Assembly: GCA_044507775.1 (NCBI GenBank)
Contig: JBIQIY010000002.1
Coordinates: 248,001-312,000, forward strand
Origin: Chryseosolibacter sp044507775
GTDB taxonomy: Bacteria > Bacteroidota > Bacteroidia > Cytophagales > Cyclobacteriaceae
Reading direction: 5' to 3'
Length of the DNA: 64,000 nt
The notes beneath the pieces are model-generated. The model did no database searches. It was given only the letters and a program-made list of their open reading frames with translations, and was not told where the DNA came from. Of this stretch, positions 51,853 through 60,973 are shown piece after piece; the stretch's first letter is position 1; each line of letters starts with the position of its first letter. The position numbers were made by a program, and so were the translations under genes.

Positions 51853-52518
51853 ATGATTGCCGAGGATTTGATTAACCACATGATCCCCCCGCTTAAAGGC
51901 ACAGATGACGCGCACAAAGCGATCGTCTGGATGGAGGAGTTTCGCTGCAATCACCTGCCCGTAGTCGACGCGGGTCACCTGCTCGGCTTCATCTCCGAAG
52001 AAATCATTCTGGAAACAAACGACATCGACAAAAACGTCGGCGACTTTAACCTCGTGGGTCAGACGAGTTATGTTCATCTGGATACTCACTTTTACGATAT
52101 ACTCAAAGTCGCTACCGACAATAAGTTGCACATGGTTGCTGTGCTGAACGAAGATCAGCAGTACTGTGGCGTCATTACCGTCCAGGACACTCTTACATCG
52201 TTCGCACAGACAGCGGCAGTACAAATGCCAGGTTCGATCCTCGTGTTATCCATGAATTTCGCGGATTACTCACTGGCGGGCATCAGCCGCCTTATCGAAG
52301 AAAACAACGCAAAAATTCTCAGCAGTATCATTAAGGAAGATCCGCTTGATCCAGGCAAAGTCCGGCTGACCTTAAAGGTCAATCAGGGCGACATGTCACG
52401 GATTGTGGCAACGCTTGAACGTTTTGGACACAAGGTGATCGGGCGATACCAGGAGTCCAAGCCGATCGAAAACGAACGAGAGCGCATCGACATGTTGCTG
52501 AGATACCTCGATATCTGA
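51853..52518 (+). CDS. CBS-pair domain protein, AcuB-like
   Basis: A 221-residue cytoplasmic protein with two CBS motifs (about 5-60 and 72-120, with NHLPVVDAGHLLGFISEE and KLHMVAVLNEDQQYCGVITVQD) that likely bind an adenosine ligand. A C-terminal ACT-like domain follows (about 130-215, PGSILVLSMNFADYSLAGISRL). This CBS-ACT layout is that of AcuB-type regulators. Target unknown. It precedes nadK by 86 bases; the neighbourhood CBS-nadK-porG-uppS-bamA recurs in Bacteroidota. Confidence 0.9.
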   Translation: MIAEDLINHMIPPLKGTDDAHKAIVWMEEFRCNHLPVVDAGHLLGFISEEIILETNDIDKNVGDFNLVGQTSYVHLDTHFYDILKVATDNKLHMVAVLNEDQQYCGVITVQDTLTSFAQTAAVQMPGSILVLSMNFADYSLAGISRLIEENNAKILSSIIKEDPLDPGKVRLTLKVNQGDMSRIVATLERFGHKVIGRYQESKPIENERERIDMLLRYLDI

Positions 52519-52604
52519 TCGCAATTTTTTCATTTACGATCCCTTCGTATCTTTAGGTTGGAAACATTGTGCTGTTATCCCCTGTTTTAACCAGAAGATC
52601 GTAA

Positions 52605-53480
52605 ATGAAAATCGGTGTCCATGGCAAGGAATTTACCCGTCAGTCCGCTCCTTTCATCCAGCGAATTTTTGAGATCCTTTCCCACCACAATGCGGAGCTG
52701 TTCGTCTCGTCGAAGTTCGCCGGATTTCTGAAACAGGCCGCCTTCCGGAATTTCAAGTGGCAGACCTATCAGGGCAGCGAGTCCTTACCTCCGCTGGAAT
52801 TGCTAATTAGTATCGGTGGCGATGGCACACTGCTCGAATCGGTGGCGCACATCGGACGAACCGAGACACCCGTGCTCGGGATCAACACAGGCAGGCTCGG
52901 CTTCCTGGCGACTATCAGCCGCGACGAGACCGAACACGCCCTGGAGCAGGTCCTTCAGAAGTCATACACCCTGGATCAACGGGCCGTCCTTCGGCTCGAC
53001 ACGGGAAAAGACATTTTCGGAAACCTCAACTTTGCATTGAACGATTTTACAGTGGTGAAGAAAGATACTTCGGCCATGATCACCATCCACACATTCATCG
53101 ACGGCGAGTTCCTGAACTCATACTGGGCGGACGGGATCATCGTCTCCACTCCTACGGGATCTACAGGATACTCCCTGAGCTGTGGCGGCCCACTGATCTT
53201 TCCGCGTTCAGGGAACCTGGTCCTTACCCCAGTAAGCCCGCACAACCTGACCGTGAGACCTATTATTGTGTCGGATACATCGGAAATATCTTTTCAGGTA
53301 GACGGGCGCAGCAAGAAGTTCCTTGTCACCCTGGATTCCAGGATCGCCACCGTTGACAACACCGTGAAGCTCACAATCCGGAAGGCGGATTTTATTGTGA
53401 ACCTGGTGCAGCTCGAAGGCCATCATTATTTCAAGACCTTGCGCCAAAAGTTAAACTGGGGCCTGGATATTCGTAATTAA
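52605..53480 (+). CDS. nadK: NAD kinase
   Basis: A 291-residue kinase making NADP from NAD. Seen: the GGDGT motif (71-75) in ISIGGDGTLLESV, the NE/D segment NFALNDF, and the glycine-rich SPTGSTGYSLSCGGP-type loop (here TPTGSTGYSLSCGGP). The catalytic Asp lies in GGDGT. Length is normal. It is followed by the first PorG-like gene after 55 bases. Confidence 0.97.
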   Translation: MKIGVHGKEFTRQSAPFIQRIFEILSHHNAELFVSSKFAGFLKQAAFRNFKWQTYQGSESLPPLELLISIGGDGTLLESVAHIGRTETPVLGINTGRLGFLATISRDETEHALEQVLQKSYTLDQRAVLRLDTGKDIFGNLNFALNDFTVVKKDTSAMITIHTFIDGEFLNSYWADGIIVSTPTGSTGYSLSCGGPLIFPRSGNLVLTPVSPHNLTVRPIIVSDTSEISFQVDGRSKKFLVTLDSRIATVDNTVKLTIRKADFIVNLVQLEGHHYFKTLRQKLNWGLDIRN

Positions 53481-53535
53481 TTTTTTGCGTACTTTTAAGG
53501 TTGATATTTTACGGCTTCTTTAACCCCACTCCCCG

Positions 53536-54594
53536 ATGAAAGCCTTGTATTGGACAACACTCGTTACGTTTCTGCTCTGTTCCGTTGAAGCTTTCAGTCA
53601 GATGGACCGCGGCAGTATTCGAAGGAACAACAAGCGGATGATGACATATCGGGGGAAGAAGTCAGACTTCAGCGCCGAGAAGCGATACTTTGCGGTAGGC
53701 ATGACCGTAAACGCCCTTAATTATTATGGTGACCTTGCGCCCCGCTCAAACCAGTTCAGCACTGATATTTCTTTTACCCGCCCTGCTATCGGCCTATCGG
53801 TTTATCAGCGACTCGGCCCGCGGTACGCCATCACGGCGGGCTTTATGTACGGAACGCTCCGGGGATCAGATTTTTCCTCCGCGGATGAAAATGATATGAG
53901 CAGCGGAAAATTTCGCTACTACCGAAATCTGTCCTTCCGAAACAGGATCAAGGAACTCTCTGTTACTGCCTCGTTCGACCTCTTTGAAAACCAGGCAACT
54001 TATCTCAGCCGGGTTTCGTGGACCCCCTACGCGTTTGCAGGTGCTGCGGTGTTCCATCACAATCCGCAGGCACAGGCTCCCGCAACGGGACTGGACGGAC
54101 AACCCCTGGCGGAAGCAGGGGAGTGGGTGAATCTCCGCGATCTTGGAACGGAAGGACAACACGCGGAACTCCTTCCCACAGACGTCAACTATGGGATCAA
54201 GCCCTACAAATTAATTCAGTTTGCAATACCATTCGGGGTGGGCGCGCGTTTCAAACTTCACGATGTTGTTGACTTCTCCGCTGAATTGGGTTTCCGATAT
54301 CTGTTCACCGACTATATCGACGATGTGAGTCAGAATTATGTGGACCTGGGGGTGTTTGATTCGGAGTTGGCAAGAGCTTTGTCATACAGGGGAAATGAGC
54401 TGACGAAATCGGATATTGCCCGTCTGCCTTTTCCAGCGAGAAACGGACAAGAATACACCCTGATACCCGGCTATGGGGCGGAATGGCCAACCAATATCCG
54501 GGGTCAGAAAAACAACAAGGACATATACATGGTCACAACTTTGCGCATCTCTTATATTGTGGGTAAGACACTGCACAAAGCAAAGTTCAGATGA
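53536..54594 (+). CDS. DUF6089/PorG-like outer-membrane protein, long paralogue
   Basis: A 352-residue protein with a signal peptide (1-21, ending AFSQ) and a beta-barrel-like series of alternating strands with aromatic ends. It contains NALNYYGDLAPRSNQFSTD, typical of DUF6089 barrels, and ends in an aromatic-poor TLHKAKFR. Residues about 175-215 form a long extracellular-type loop. PorG of the type IX secretion system belongs to this family, but the shorter gene downstream fits PorG length better. The two are adjacent (42 bases) and probably paralogues. Confidence 0.85.
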   Translation: MKALYWTTLVTFLLCSVEAFSQMDRGSIRRNNKRMMTYRGKKSDFSAEKRYFAVGMTVNALNYYGDLAPRSNQFSTDISFTRPAIGLSVYQRLGPRYAITAGFMYGTLRGSDFSSADENDMSSGKFRYYRNLSFRNRIKELSVTASFDLFENQATYLSRVSWTPYAFAGAAVFHHNPQAQAPATGLDGQPLAEAGEWVNLRDLGTEGQHAELLPTDVNYGIKPYKLIQFAIPFGVGARFKLHDVVDFSAELGFRYLFTDYIDDVSQNYVDLGVFDSELARALSYRGNELTKSDIARLPFPARNGQEYTLIPGYGAEWPTNIRGQKNNKDIYMVTTLRISYIVGKTLHKAKFR

Positions 54595-54636
54595 TGATCA
54601 GTCGGAAGAAACTATCGAACTAATAAGCAATTTCAA

Positions 54637-55314
54637 ATGCGAGCACTTTGGGTGGTGGGTTTAATGTTGATGGCGTATTCACTTTCTGCTCAAAAGTCAG
54701 AGGTCGGTTTCGGCATCGGGACTCTGAACTACACAGGCGATCTCTCAAGAACTTATGACATTCTGAACTCAAGGCCCGCCGTGACGGCCTTTTACCGGTC
54801 AAATCTCAGTCAGGTAGTTAGTATGCGCGCCGGGATCACGGCAGGAGGAATAGGAGCGAGCGACAAGAGACCAATTGACGCCTTTGCGGAGCAGCGCGAT
54901 GCGTCATTCAGCATTTTTTTGATGGAGGCCTCCGCTGTCATGGAATATCACTTCATGAACTGGCGCGACGACAAGCACATACTCCGGTTTACACCCTATC
55001 TCTTTGGCGGTCTCGCCCTATTTGGCATCTCCGGCACACAGAACAAGCCCTCGGAATACAGTAACGTCCAGGGTGCGATTCCCTTTGGGCTGGGAATGAA
55101 ATACATTCTCAATCCTAAATGGTATCTCTCGCTTGAGTTCGGCGCGAGGAAAACTTTTTTTGATTACCTGGACAACGTCTCCGCCGGTACGAACCAGCTG
55201 GTTAAGAACTACCAGTACGGCAATCCCTATGACAATGACGCGTATTACTTCGTCGGTGTGAGCATCACCCGTACTTTTTACGAAATACCCTGCCCCACCA
55301 ACCCCTATAAATAA
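54637..55314 (+). CDS. PorG-like outer-membrane protein (DUF6089)
   Basis: A 225-residue protein with a signal peptide (1-18, ending LSAQ) and an eight-strand type beta barrel: EVGFGIGTLNYTGDLSRTYD, TPYLFGGLALFGISG, PFGLGMKYILNPKWYLSLEFGARKTFFDYLDNVS. Length and order match PorG, which interacts with the PorK-PorN ring of the type IX secretion system. The location directly before uppS-bamA-skp-skp is the typical setting of porG in Bacteroidota. Assignment rests on family and context, since two DUF6089 genes are present. Confidence 0.85.
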   Translation: MRALWVVGLMLMAYSLSAQKSEVGFGIGTLNYTGDLSRTYDILNSRPAVTAFYRSNLSQVVSMRAGITAGGIGASDKRPIDAFAEQRDASFSIFLMEASAVMEYHFMNWRDDKHILRFTPYLFGGLALFGISGTQNKPSEYSNVQGAIPFGLGMKYILNPKWYLSLEFGARKTFFDYLDNVSAGTNQLVKNYQYGNPYDNDAYYFVGVSITRTFYEIPCPTNPYK

Positions 55315-55378
55315 TCCGAATTTTTAACTGCGCTTACAGGTATCTGTCATCAACACGTTTACCTTGAACTTTTTTACC

Positions 55379-55386
55379 TAATTTTG
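55379..55386 (+). promoter_or_regulatory. -7 element directly upstream of uppS GTG
   Basis: TAATTTTG fits TAxxTTTG and ends 7 bases before the GTG at 55394. The -33 is weak (TTTA at 55358, 17 bases upstream). A transcript from here would be leaderless or have a very short leader. Confidence 0.4.
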
Positions 55387-55393
55387 CGACCCC

Positions 55394-56146
55394 GTGGGAT
55401 CATTTAAGGAAAATATCGACTTCAATAACTTGCCGAAGCACATCGCTGTCATAATGGATGGCAACGGGAGGTGGGCAAAAAAGAAGGGGGCCAGGCGTAT
55501 TTTCGGCCACCGCAACGCGGTACAGGCGGTTCGCGACATCACGGAATGCTGCGGCGAGCTGGGAGTTAAATATTTGACCCTCTACGCATTTTCTACTGAA
55601 AACTGGTCGCGGCCAAAGGAGGAAGTTGAAGGCCTCATGGAACTGCTGGTTAACACGCTGAAGCAGGAAATCGGTACCCTGATGGAGAATCAGGTCAAAC
55701 TGAAAACGATAGGCGACACATCTCATTTGCCAGGCAACTGCCAGAAGAACCTGGAATGGGCAATGAATGAAACGAAGAATAACTCCGGGCTGACCCTTAT
55801 CCTGGCCCTGAGTTACAGCGGGCGATGGGAAATACTGGAAGCGGCCAAGCGGCTGGCTTCTGACGTCAAGGATGGAAAAATCCAAATATCTGACATAAAT
55901 GAGGGCGCCTTCAGCAACTATTTGAAGACTTCAGGCATCCCAGATCCGGAGCTGTTGATACGAACGAGCGGCGAGCTTCGCATCAGCAATTTCCTGCTCT
56001 GGCAAATTGCCTACACAGAATTGTTTATCACTCCGACACTCTGGCCGGACTTCACCAAAGAGCATTTGTATGAGGCAATATGGTCGTATCAGCAAAGGGA
56101 AAGGAGATTCGGAAAAACTAGTGAACAATTGAATCCGGTTAGTTGA
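55394..56146 (+). CDS. uppS: Isoprenyl transferase (undecaprenyl diphosphate synthase)
   Basis: A 250-residue cis-prenyltransferase making the lipid carrier for cell-wall and surface polysaccharide. Seen: DGNGRW (22-27) with the catalytic Asp22, GHRNAVQAVRDI, the TLYAFSTENWSRP segment and the C-terminal RTSGELRISNFLLWQIAYTE. The start is GTG; no ATG precedes the family N-terminus. Its TGA overlaps the bamA ATG by one base. Confidence 0.97.
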   Translation: MGSFKENIDFNNLPKHIAVIMDGNGRWAKKKGARRIFGHRNAVQAVRDITECCGELGVKYLTLYAFSTENWSRPKEEVEGLMELLVNTLKQEIGTLMENQVKLKTIGDTSHLPGNCQKNLEWAMNETKNNSGLTLILALSYSGRWEILEAAKRLASDVKDGKIQISDINEGAFSNYLKTSGIPDPELLIRTSGELRISNFLLWQIAYTELFITPTLWPDFTKEHLYEAIWSYQQRERRFGKTSEQLNPVS

Positions 56147-58836
56147 TGAAAAGAATTCTAATAATCGCCCTGCTCTTATCGGTGGCGTTTGATACCTGGT
56201 CCCAGTTCAGGAGGGGTCGCGATCGCGAACCCCAGCCCGTACAGGAAAATGCCCTGAATTATGCCAATCCGGTGGAATATACCATTGCCGGTATAGAAGT
56301 GACGGGTATTGAGATTCTTGATAAGAATGCCATGATCTCGATTTCCGGCTTAAAGATCGGCGATAAAATCAAGGTTCCGGGCGATGATATCTCTGGCGCG
56401 ATCCGGAAGATATGGAAATACGGCCTGGTCGGCGACATCTCTATCCTGGTTGACAGAATCGAGGGATCCAACATCTACCTCACCATCGAGCTCGCGGAAC
56501 GTTCCAGGCTGAATGCATTCTACTTCACAGGCATTTCCAAAACACAGGAGTCAGGCCTCAAAGAGGACCTCAACCTCATTCGGGGCAAGATTGTGAACGA
56601 CGCGATGGTCCGCAACACGGAACTCGCGGTAAAAAAATACTTCGTCAAAAAAGGCTTCCTGAATACTTCGGTTAAAGTCACGCAAGAACTCGATACCCTT
56701 AATGATGGCATCAAACTGCGCATCGATGTAGATCCGAAATCGAAAGTGAAGATCAACAAGATCTCGTTCACCGGAAACGATCATATCGCGGACGCGGCGC
56801 TGAAAAAGCGACTCAAGAAAACAAAAGAGCATCCGCGCTTCAGCCTGCACAGAACATTGCTGACAACTGCTTTTCAGCCCCGAAAATATCTGGGTGAACC
56901 ATACCCGGTGGAATGGCGTGATGTAAAAGAATTCCTCAGCGACAATGTCAAGCTCAACGTCTTCACAGGCTCAAAGTTCATTCAGACGGATTACGAAGAA
57001 GACAAGAAAAAACTGATTGATTACTATAACTCAAAAGGCTATCGCGATGCGGAGATCGTAGAAGACTCGATCTATAAACACGATGACCGGACAATCAATA
57101 TCGACTTCACAATACACGAAGGGCCGAAGTACTACTTCCGAAATATCCTGTGGACGGGTAACTATGTTTATACTGACCGGCAGCTTCAGACAGTTTTAGG
57201 AATAGGAAAGGGCGACGTATACAATAAGGAGCTGATTCAGCGAAAGCTGACGTTCAACCCGAAAGGTTTGGACATCAGCGGTCTGTATATGGATGACGGC
57301 TACCTGTTCTTCCGGGTCAACCCGGTTGAGGTCGCGGTAGCCGGGGATAGCATCGACGTGGAAATGCGCATCTTCGAAGGCGAACAGGCGACGATCGATC
57401 AGGTGACGATCACCGGAAACGAGCGCACGAGCGATCACGTAATTCGCCGCGAGCTGATGACCATCCCGGGAAATAAATTCAGCCGATCCGACATCATCCG
57501 TACGCAGCAAAGCCTCTCTCAACTCGGCTATTTCGCTCCTGAGAAAGTGAACCCCAATCTCCAGCCGAATCAGGATCAAGGTACAGTTGACATTGAGTGG
57601 CAGGTGGAGGAGCAATCAAACGACCAGATCGAACTCTCAGGCGGATGGGGAGGATATTATGGATTCGTGGGGACGCTGGGTCTGACCTTCAATAACTTCT
57701 CACTGCGAAATATTCCGAATATTAAGAACTGGAAGCCACTGCCTGTCGGCGACGGTCAACGGCTTCAGCTTCGTGTCCAGGCAAATGGGCGTCAGTACCA
57801 GAGCTACAGCTTCTCCTTTACAGAACCATGGCTGGGCGGAAGAAAACCGCACTCCCTGACGGTTAGCCTGAACAGTTCCGTGCAGCGCTATCTGGGATTT
57901 GGTTTCGCTACCCGTATTCCGGATCCAACGGAAGAGACGCCCACTTTGAAAGTGAATAGTGTTACCGTTGGACTCGGGCGAAGACTCGAGTGGCCCGACA
58001 ACTACTTTACTCTCACGAACTCGATATCAGTGCTGAAGTACACCCTCAACAACTGGTACACCGGTGGACTCGGCTTCGAAGACGGCGATGCGAACAGCAT
58101 TACATTCAACACGACATTGTCCCGGAGAAGTGTCAACGAGATCATGTATCCTTCACAGGGTTCCGAAATCTCGCTGAGCCTTACGCTCACTCCTCCGCAC
58201 TCACTTTGGAGAGATATCGATTACAGCACCGCTTCAAATGCAGAGAAGTTCTCCTGGATTGAGTTCCATAAGTGGATGTTCGACGCGAAATACTACCTGC
58301 CTCTCGACAGCAAAAAGAAGCTTGTCATTGAAGCAAAGGCTCACTTCGGATTCATCGGATCGTTCACGGATAAGGCCGGAATCGGACCGTTTGAACGTTT
58401 CTTCCTCGGTGGTGATGGTCTGGCCGGCGGATTCAACTCCTTCCTGTTGGGCCAGGAGATCATCGGTCTCAGAGGCTATGAGAACAATAAGGTCACACCA
58501 CCGCTTTACAGTCAATATAATGAGCGTTCGACAACCGAAATCCAGGGTGGCATCGTTTATGATAAGTTGGGACTGGAACTCCGTTATCCTGTTACCACGG
58601 GCAGTGCCGCGACCATCTACGGCTTTACGTTTGTGGAGGCGGGCAACAACTGGGGTAGCTACGAGGACTTTAATCCTTTCCAGCTGTACAAATCCGCGGG
58701 TTTCGGCGCCAGGATCTTCATGCCGGCTTTTGGTTTGATCGGCTTGAACTGGGCCTACGGGTTTGATAAGCTTCCAGGAGCGACCCAGCCTAGCGGATCG
58801 CAGTTCCACTTTACGATTGGCCAGCAAATCAGGTAG
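56146..58836 (+). CDS. bamA: Outer membrane protein assembly factor BamA
   Basis: An 896-residue Omp85 protein: signal peptide (about 1-20), five POTRA domains (about 45-480), and a C-terminal Omp85 barrel (about 500-896) with the WGG-rich segment ELSGGWGGYYGFVGTLGLTFNNFSLRNIPN and the QEIIGLRGY motif near 765 (VRGF/Y lid motif equivalent). It inserts beta barrels into the outer membrane. The ATG at 56146 overlaps the uppS stop; a TTG three bases earlier is also possible. Confidence 0.96.
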   Translation: MKRILIIALLLSVAFDTWSQFRRGRDREPQPVQENALNYANPVEYTIAGIEVTGIEILDKNAMISISGLKIGDKIKVPGDDISGAIRKIWKYGLVGDISILVDRIEGSNIYLTIELAERSRLNAFYFTGISKTQESGLKEDLNLIRGKIVNDAMVRNTELAVKKYFVKKGFLNTSVKVTQELDTLNDGIKLRIDVDPKSKVKINKISFTGNDHIADAALKKRLKKTKEHPRFSLHRTLLTTAFQPRKYLGEPYPVEWRDVKEFLSDNVKLNVFTGSKFIQTDYEEDKKKLIDYYNSKGYRDAEIVEDSIYKHDDRTINIDFTIHEGPKYYFRNILWTGNYVYTDRQLQTVLGIGKGDVYNKELIQRKLTFNPKGLDISGLYMDDGYLFFRVNPVEVAVAGDSIDVEMRIFEGEQATIDQVTITGNERTSDHVIRRELMTIPGNKFSRSDIIRTQQSLSQLGYFAPEKVNPNLQPNQDQGTVDIEWQVEEQSNDQIELSGGWGGYYGFVGTLGLTFNNFSLRNIPNIKNWKPLPVGDGQRLQLRVQANGRQYQSYSFSFTEPWLGGRKPHSLTVSLNSSVQRYLGFGFATRIPDPTEETPTLKVNSVTVGLGRRLEWPDNYFTLTNSISVLKYTLNNWYTGGLGFEDGDANSITFNTTLSRRSVNEIMYPSQGSEISLSLTLTPPHSLWRDIDYSTASNAEKFSWIEFHKWMFDAKYYLPLDSKKKLVIEAKAHFGFIGSFTDKAGIGPFERFFLGGDGLAGGFNSFLLGQEIIGLRGYENNKVTPPLYSQYNERSTTEIQGGIVYDKLGLELRYPVTTGSAATIYGFTFVEAGNNWGSYEDFNPFQLYKSAGFGARIFMPAFGLIGLNWAYGFDKLPGATQPSGSQFHFTIGQQIR

Positions 58837-58838
58837 TT

Positions 58839-59375
58839 ATGCGGGTTTATTTATTTACGCTTTTTTTTCTCATTTTCGGCCTGAATTTTGTCAATGCACA
58901 GAGGTTCGGCTACATTGATACTGACTTTATCCTGAACAAAATGCCGGATTACAAGAAGGCACAGGAGGAGATAGGACAATTGGCAGAAGCATGGGCGAAG
59001 GAGGTGGACGACCTGAACAAAGAGATCAAGTCGATGTACAGCTCACTTCAGGCCGAGCAAGTACTGTTGACGGAAGAGATGAAAGCGGAGCGGACGGCTG
59101 CGATTCAGAAGAAGGAAGAGGAGATGAAAGAATATCAGAAAAAGGTCTTCGGATTCGAAGGGCTTTACTTTCTGAAACAACAGGAACTTATTAAACCCGT
59201 ACAGGACAAAGTCTGGGATGCCGTTGACAAAGTCGCCAAACAAAATAATCTTGCGATAGTCTTCGACAAAGCCGGAGAACTGGTCATGATCTATACAGAC
59301 CCCAGATTTGATTACACCGACTTCGTGCTCGACGAATTGGGACTCGGCGACCCGAACGACAAGATTAAAAACTAA
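58839..59375 (+). CDS. OmpH/Skp family periplasmic chaperone, first copy
   Basis: A 178-residue protein with a signal peptide (1-20, ending VNAQ), then QRFGYIDTDFILNKMPDYKKAQEEI and a long Lys/Glu-rich coiled coil (about 45-120) that forms the Skp tentacle, ending in a short beta/alpha base (NNLAIVFDKAGELVMIY). Skp holds unfolded outer-membrane proteins for BamA. It follows bamA by 2 bases and precedes a second copy by 18 bases. Confidence 0.93.
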   Translation: MRVYLFTLFFLIFGLNFVNAQRFGYIDTDFILNKMPDYKKAQEEIGQLAEAWAKEVDDLNKEIKSMYSSLQAEQVLLTEEMKAERTAAIQKKEEEMKEYQKKVFGFEGLYFLKQQELIKPVQDKVWDAVDKVAKQNNLAIVFDKAGELVMIYTDPRFDYTDFVLDELGLGDPNDKIKN

Positions 59376-59393
59376 ATCCAGAAATAAACTCCA

Positions 59394-59966
59394 ATGAAAA
59401 AACTTGTTTTATTTTTTGCGCTTGCCCTTGGAATTATCTCAGCCCAGGCGCAAACAACCACACCTCCGGCAACTCTCAAGATAGGATCTGCAGATGTTGA
59501 TTACATTTTTAGCCAGATGCCGGAATACAAGCAAATTGAAACAGAGCTGAAATCCACTGAAACGCAGCTGAGAAATCAGATCGATTCCAAAGTCCAGGAG
59601 TTTCAAAAAAAGTTAGCCGACTATCAGGCCAATCTTAATACAATGCTGGATGCTGTCCGCCAGAATACGGAACGCGAGCTGACCATGCTTCAGGAAAACC
59701 TTCAGAAACTCCAGCAGGACGCCCAGACTACCATCGACAACAAGCGCTCTCAATTGATGCAGCCTGTCTTTGATAAAGTCGGCAAGGCCATTGAAGACGT
59801 CGCCAAGGAAAACGGCTACACCTTCATTCTCACGGAACAGGTTGGCGGATTGGACGTCGTTCTCTACCGCGACGACAAAGTCAACATATCTGACCTGGTG
59901 TTGAAGAAGCTTGGCGTAACACCGAAACCACAAACCGCTGCGCCGGCTAATCAACCCAAGCAGTAA
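59394..59966 (+). CDS. OmpH/Skp family periplasmic chaperone, second copy
   Basis: A 190-residue paralogue of the preceding gene: signal peptide (1-19, ending AQAQT), KIGSADVDYIFSQMPEYKQIETEL, a Gln-rich coiled coil (about 50-125), and the base YTFILTEQVGGLDVVLY. The coiled coil is more Gln-rich than in the first copy, and the tail is Pro/Ala/Gln-rich. The two may form hetero- or homotrimers. It ends the operon with a strong terminator. Confidence 0.93.
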   Translation: MKKLVLFFALALGIISAQAQTTTPPATLKIGSADVDYIFSQMPEYKQIETELKSTETQLRNQIDSKVQEFQKKLADYQANLNTMLDAVRQNTERELTMLQENLQKLQQDAQTTIDNKRSQLMQPVFDKVGKAIEDVAKENGYTFILTEQVGGLDVVLYRDDKVNISDLVLKKLGVTPKPQTAAPANQPKQ

Positions 59967-59988
59967 GCCAGCAACCAAATGATCTTTG

Positions 59989-60018
59989 GCCTTCCTCCTG
60001 AAAGAGGAAGGCTTTTTT
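59989..60018 (+). terminator. Rho-independent terminator after the skp genes
   Basis: A 9-base-pair stem (59989-59997 with 60004-60012, loop of 6) rich in G-C, followed by six T. It lies 23 bases after the second skp stop. Confidence 0.92.
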
Positions 60019-60049
60019 GTTGATTTCCCTCTTTGATTAACTTGTCCAC

Positions 60050-60973
60050 ATGATCATTCCGCCGAAACTCAAACCCGGAGACACGGTCGCTATCGTCGCA
60101 CCGTCCAGAAAAGTTTCGCCCGCACAGCTCGACGCGGCGCTGATCGTACTGGAGTCATGGGGCCTGACCACCAAACTCGGCAAGAACATCTTCTCCGATC
60201 GCCATAGCTACCTGGCGGGAACGGATGACGAACGCCGTGAGGATTTTCAAAGTATGATCAATGATTCCGGGGTAAAAGCTATCTTCTGCGCGCGCGGCGG
60301 ATATGGAAGTACCCGCATCGTCGAAGACATTGACTTCGCGCCCTTGAAGCGAAGCCCCAAGTGGGTGATCGGATTCAGTGACATTACGGCCTTCCATCTC
60401 AGGCTGCTGAGCGTTGGGATTGCCAGTATGCATGCAACCATGCCAATCTTTTTCGGAAGGGAGGAAGCGCAGGCATCGGTCGAGACGATCCGAAAAGTAC
60501 TCCTTGAAGGCGACTGTAACATCGTTTTCCCTGCAGGATACTATAATCGGTCTGGCAAAGCCACCGGTCAAGTGTTAGGGGGCAACCTGTCGCTCATCGC
60601 AGATGCATTGAATACTCCTTCGGACCCCCAGATGGATGGCAAGATCCTCATCGTCGAAGAAGTGGATGAATATTACTACAAGCTCGACAGGATGTTCACG
60701 CAACTTAGGAGAACAGGAAAGCTTAAGAATCTGGCGGGACTGGTGATCGGCCATATGACCGACATGAAAAACTCTGACCTGGATTTCGGGGAAACGGTAT
60801 TCGATATTGTCAACCACGCCGTTCGCGACTACGAGTATCCGGTTGCCTTTTCCTTTCCATCCGGTCACACAAACCCAAATGATGCCTGGGTGCAGGGCGC
60901 CCCGGCGGTTCTCCACGTGGACGACCAGAGCAGCACGCTGGCTTATCCAAATATATATTTGCCGAACGAGTAG
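60050..60973 (+). CDS. LD-carboxypeptidase (S66 family)
   Basis: A 307-residue muramoyltetrapeptide carboxypeptidase-like enzyme that trims the terminal D-Ala from peptidoglycan tetrapeptides during recycling. Seen: the catalytic Ser110 in IGFSDIT, the Glu203 region IVEEVDEYYYKLDR, and His273 in FSFPSGHTNPN, giving the S66 Ser-Glu-His triad. ARGGYGSTRI (81-90) is the conserved binding loop. No signal peptide, so it is cytoplasmic. It follows the skp terminator; its last 31 bases overlap convergent lysE. Confidence 0.93.
   Translation: MIIPPKLKPGDTVAIVAPSRKVSPAQLDAALIVLESWGLTTKLGKNIFSDRHSYLAGTDDERREDFQSMINDSGVKAIFCARGGYGSTRIVEDIDFAPLKRSPKWVIGFSDITAFHLRLLSVGIASMHATMPIFFGREEAQASVETIRKVLLEGDCNIVFPAGYYNRSGKATGQVLGGNLSLIADALNTPSDPQMDGKILIVEEVDEYYYKLDRMFTQLRRTGKLKNLAGLVIGHMTDMKNSDLDFGETVFDIVNHAVRDYEYPVAFSFPSGHTNPNDAWVQGAPAVLHVDDQSSTLAYPNIYLPNE

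Noticed and set aside
60042..60050. TTGTCCACA before the LD-carboxypeptidase as a DnaA box
   Set aside because: A single one-mismatch site without companions, overlapping a start codon; expected by chance.
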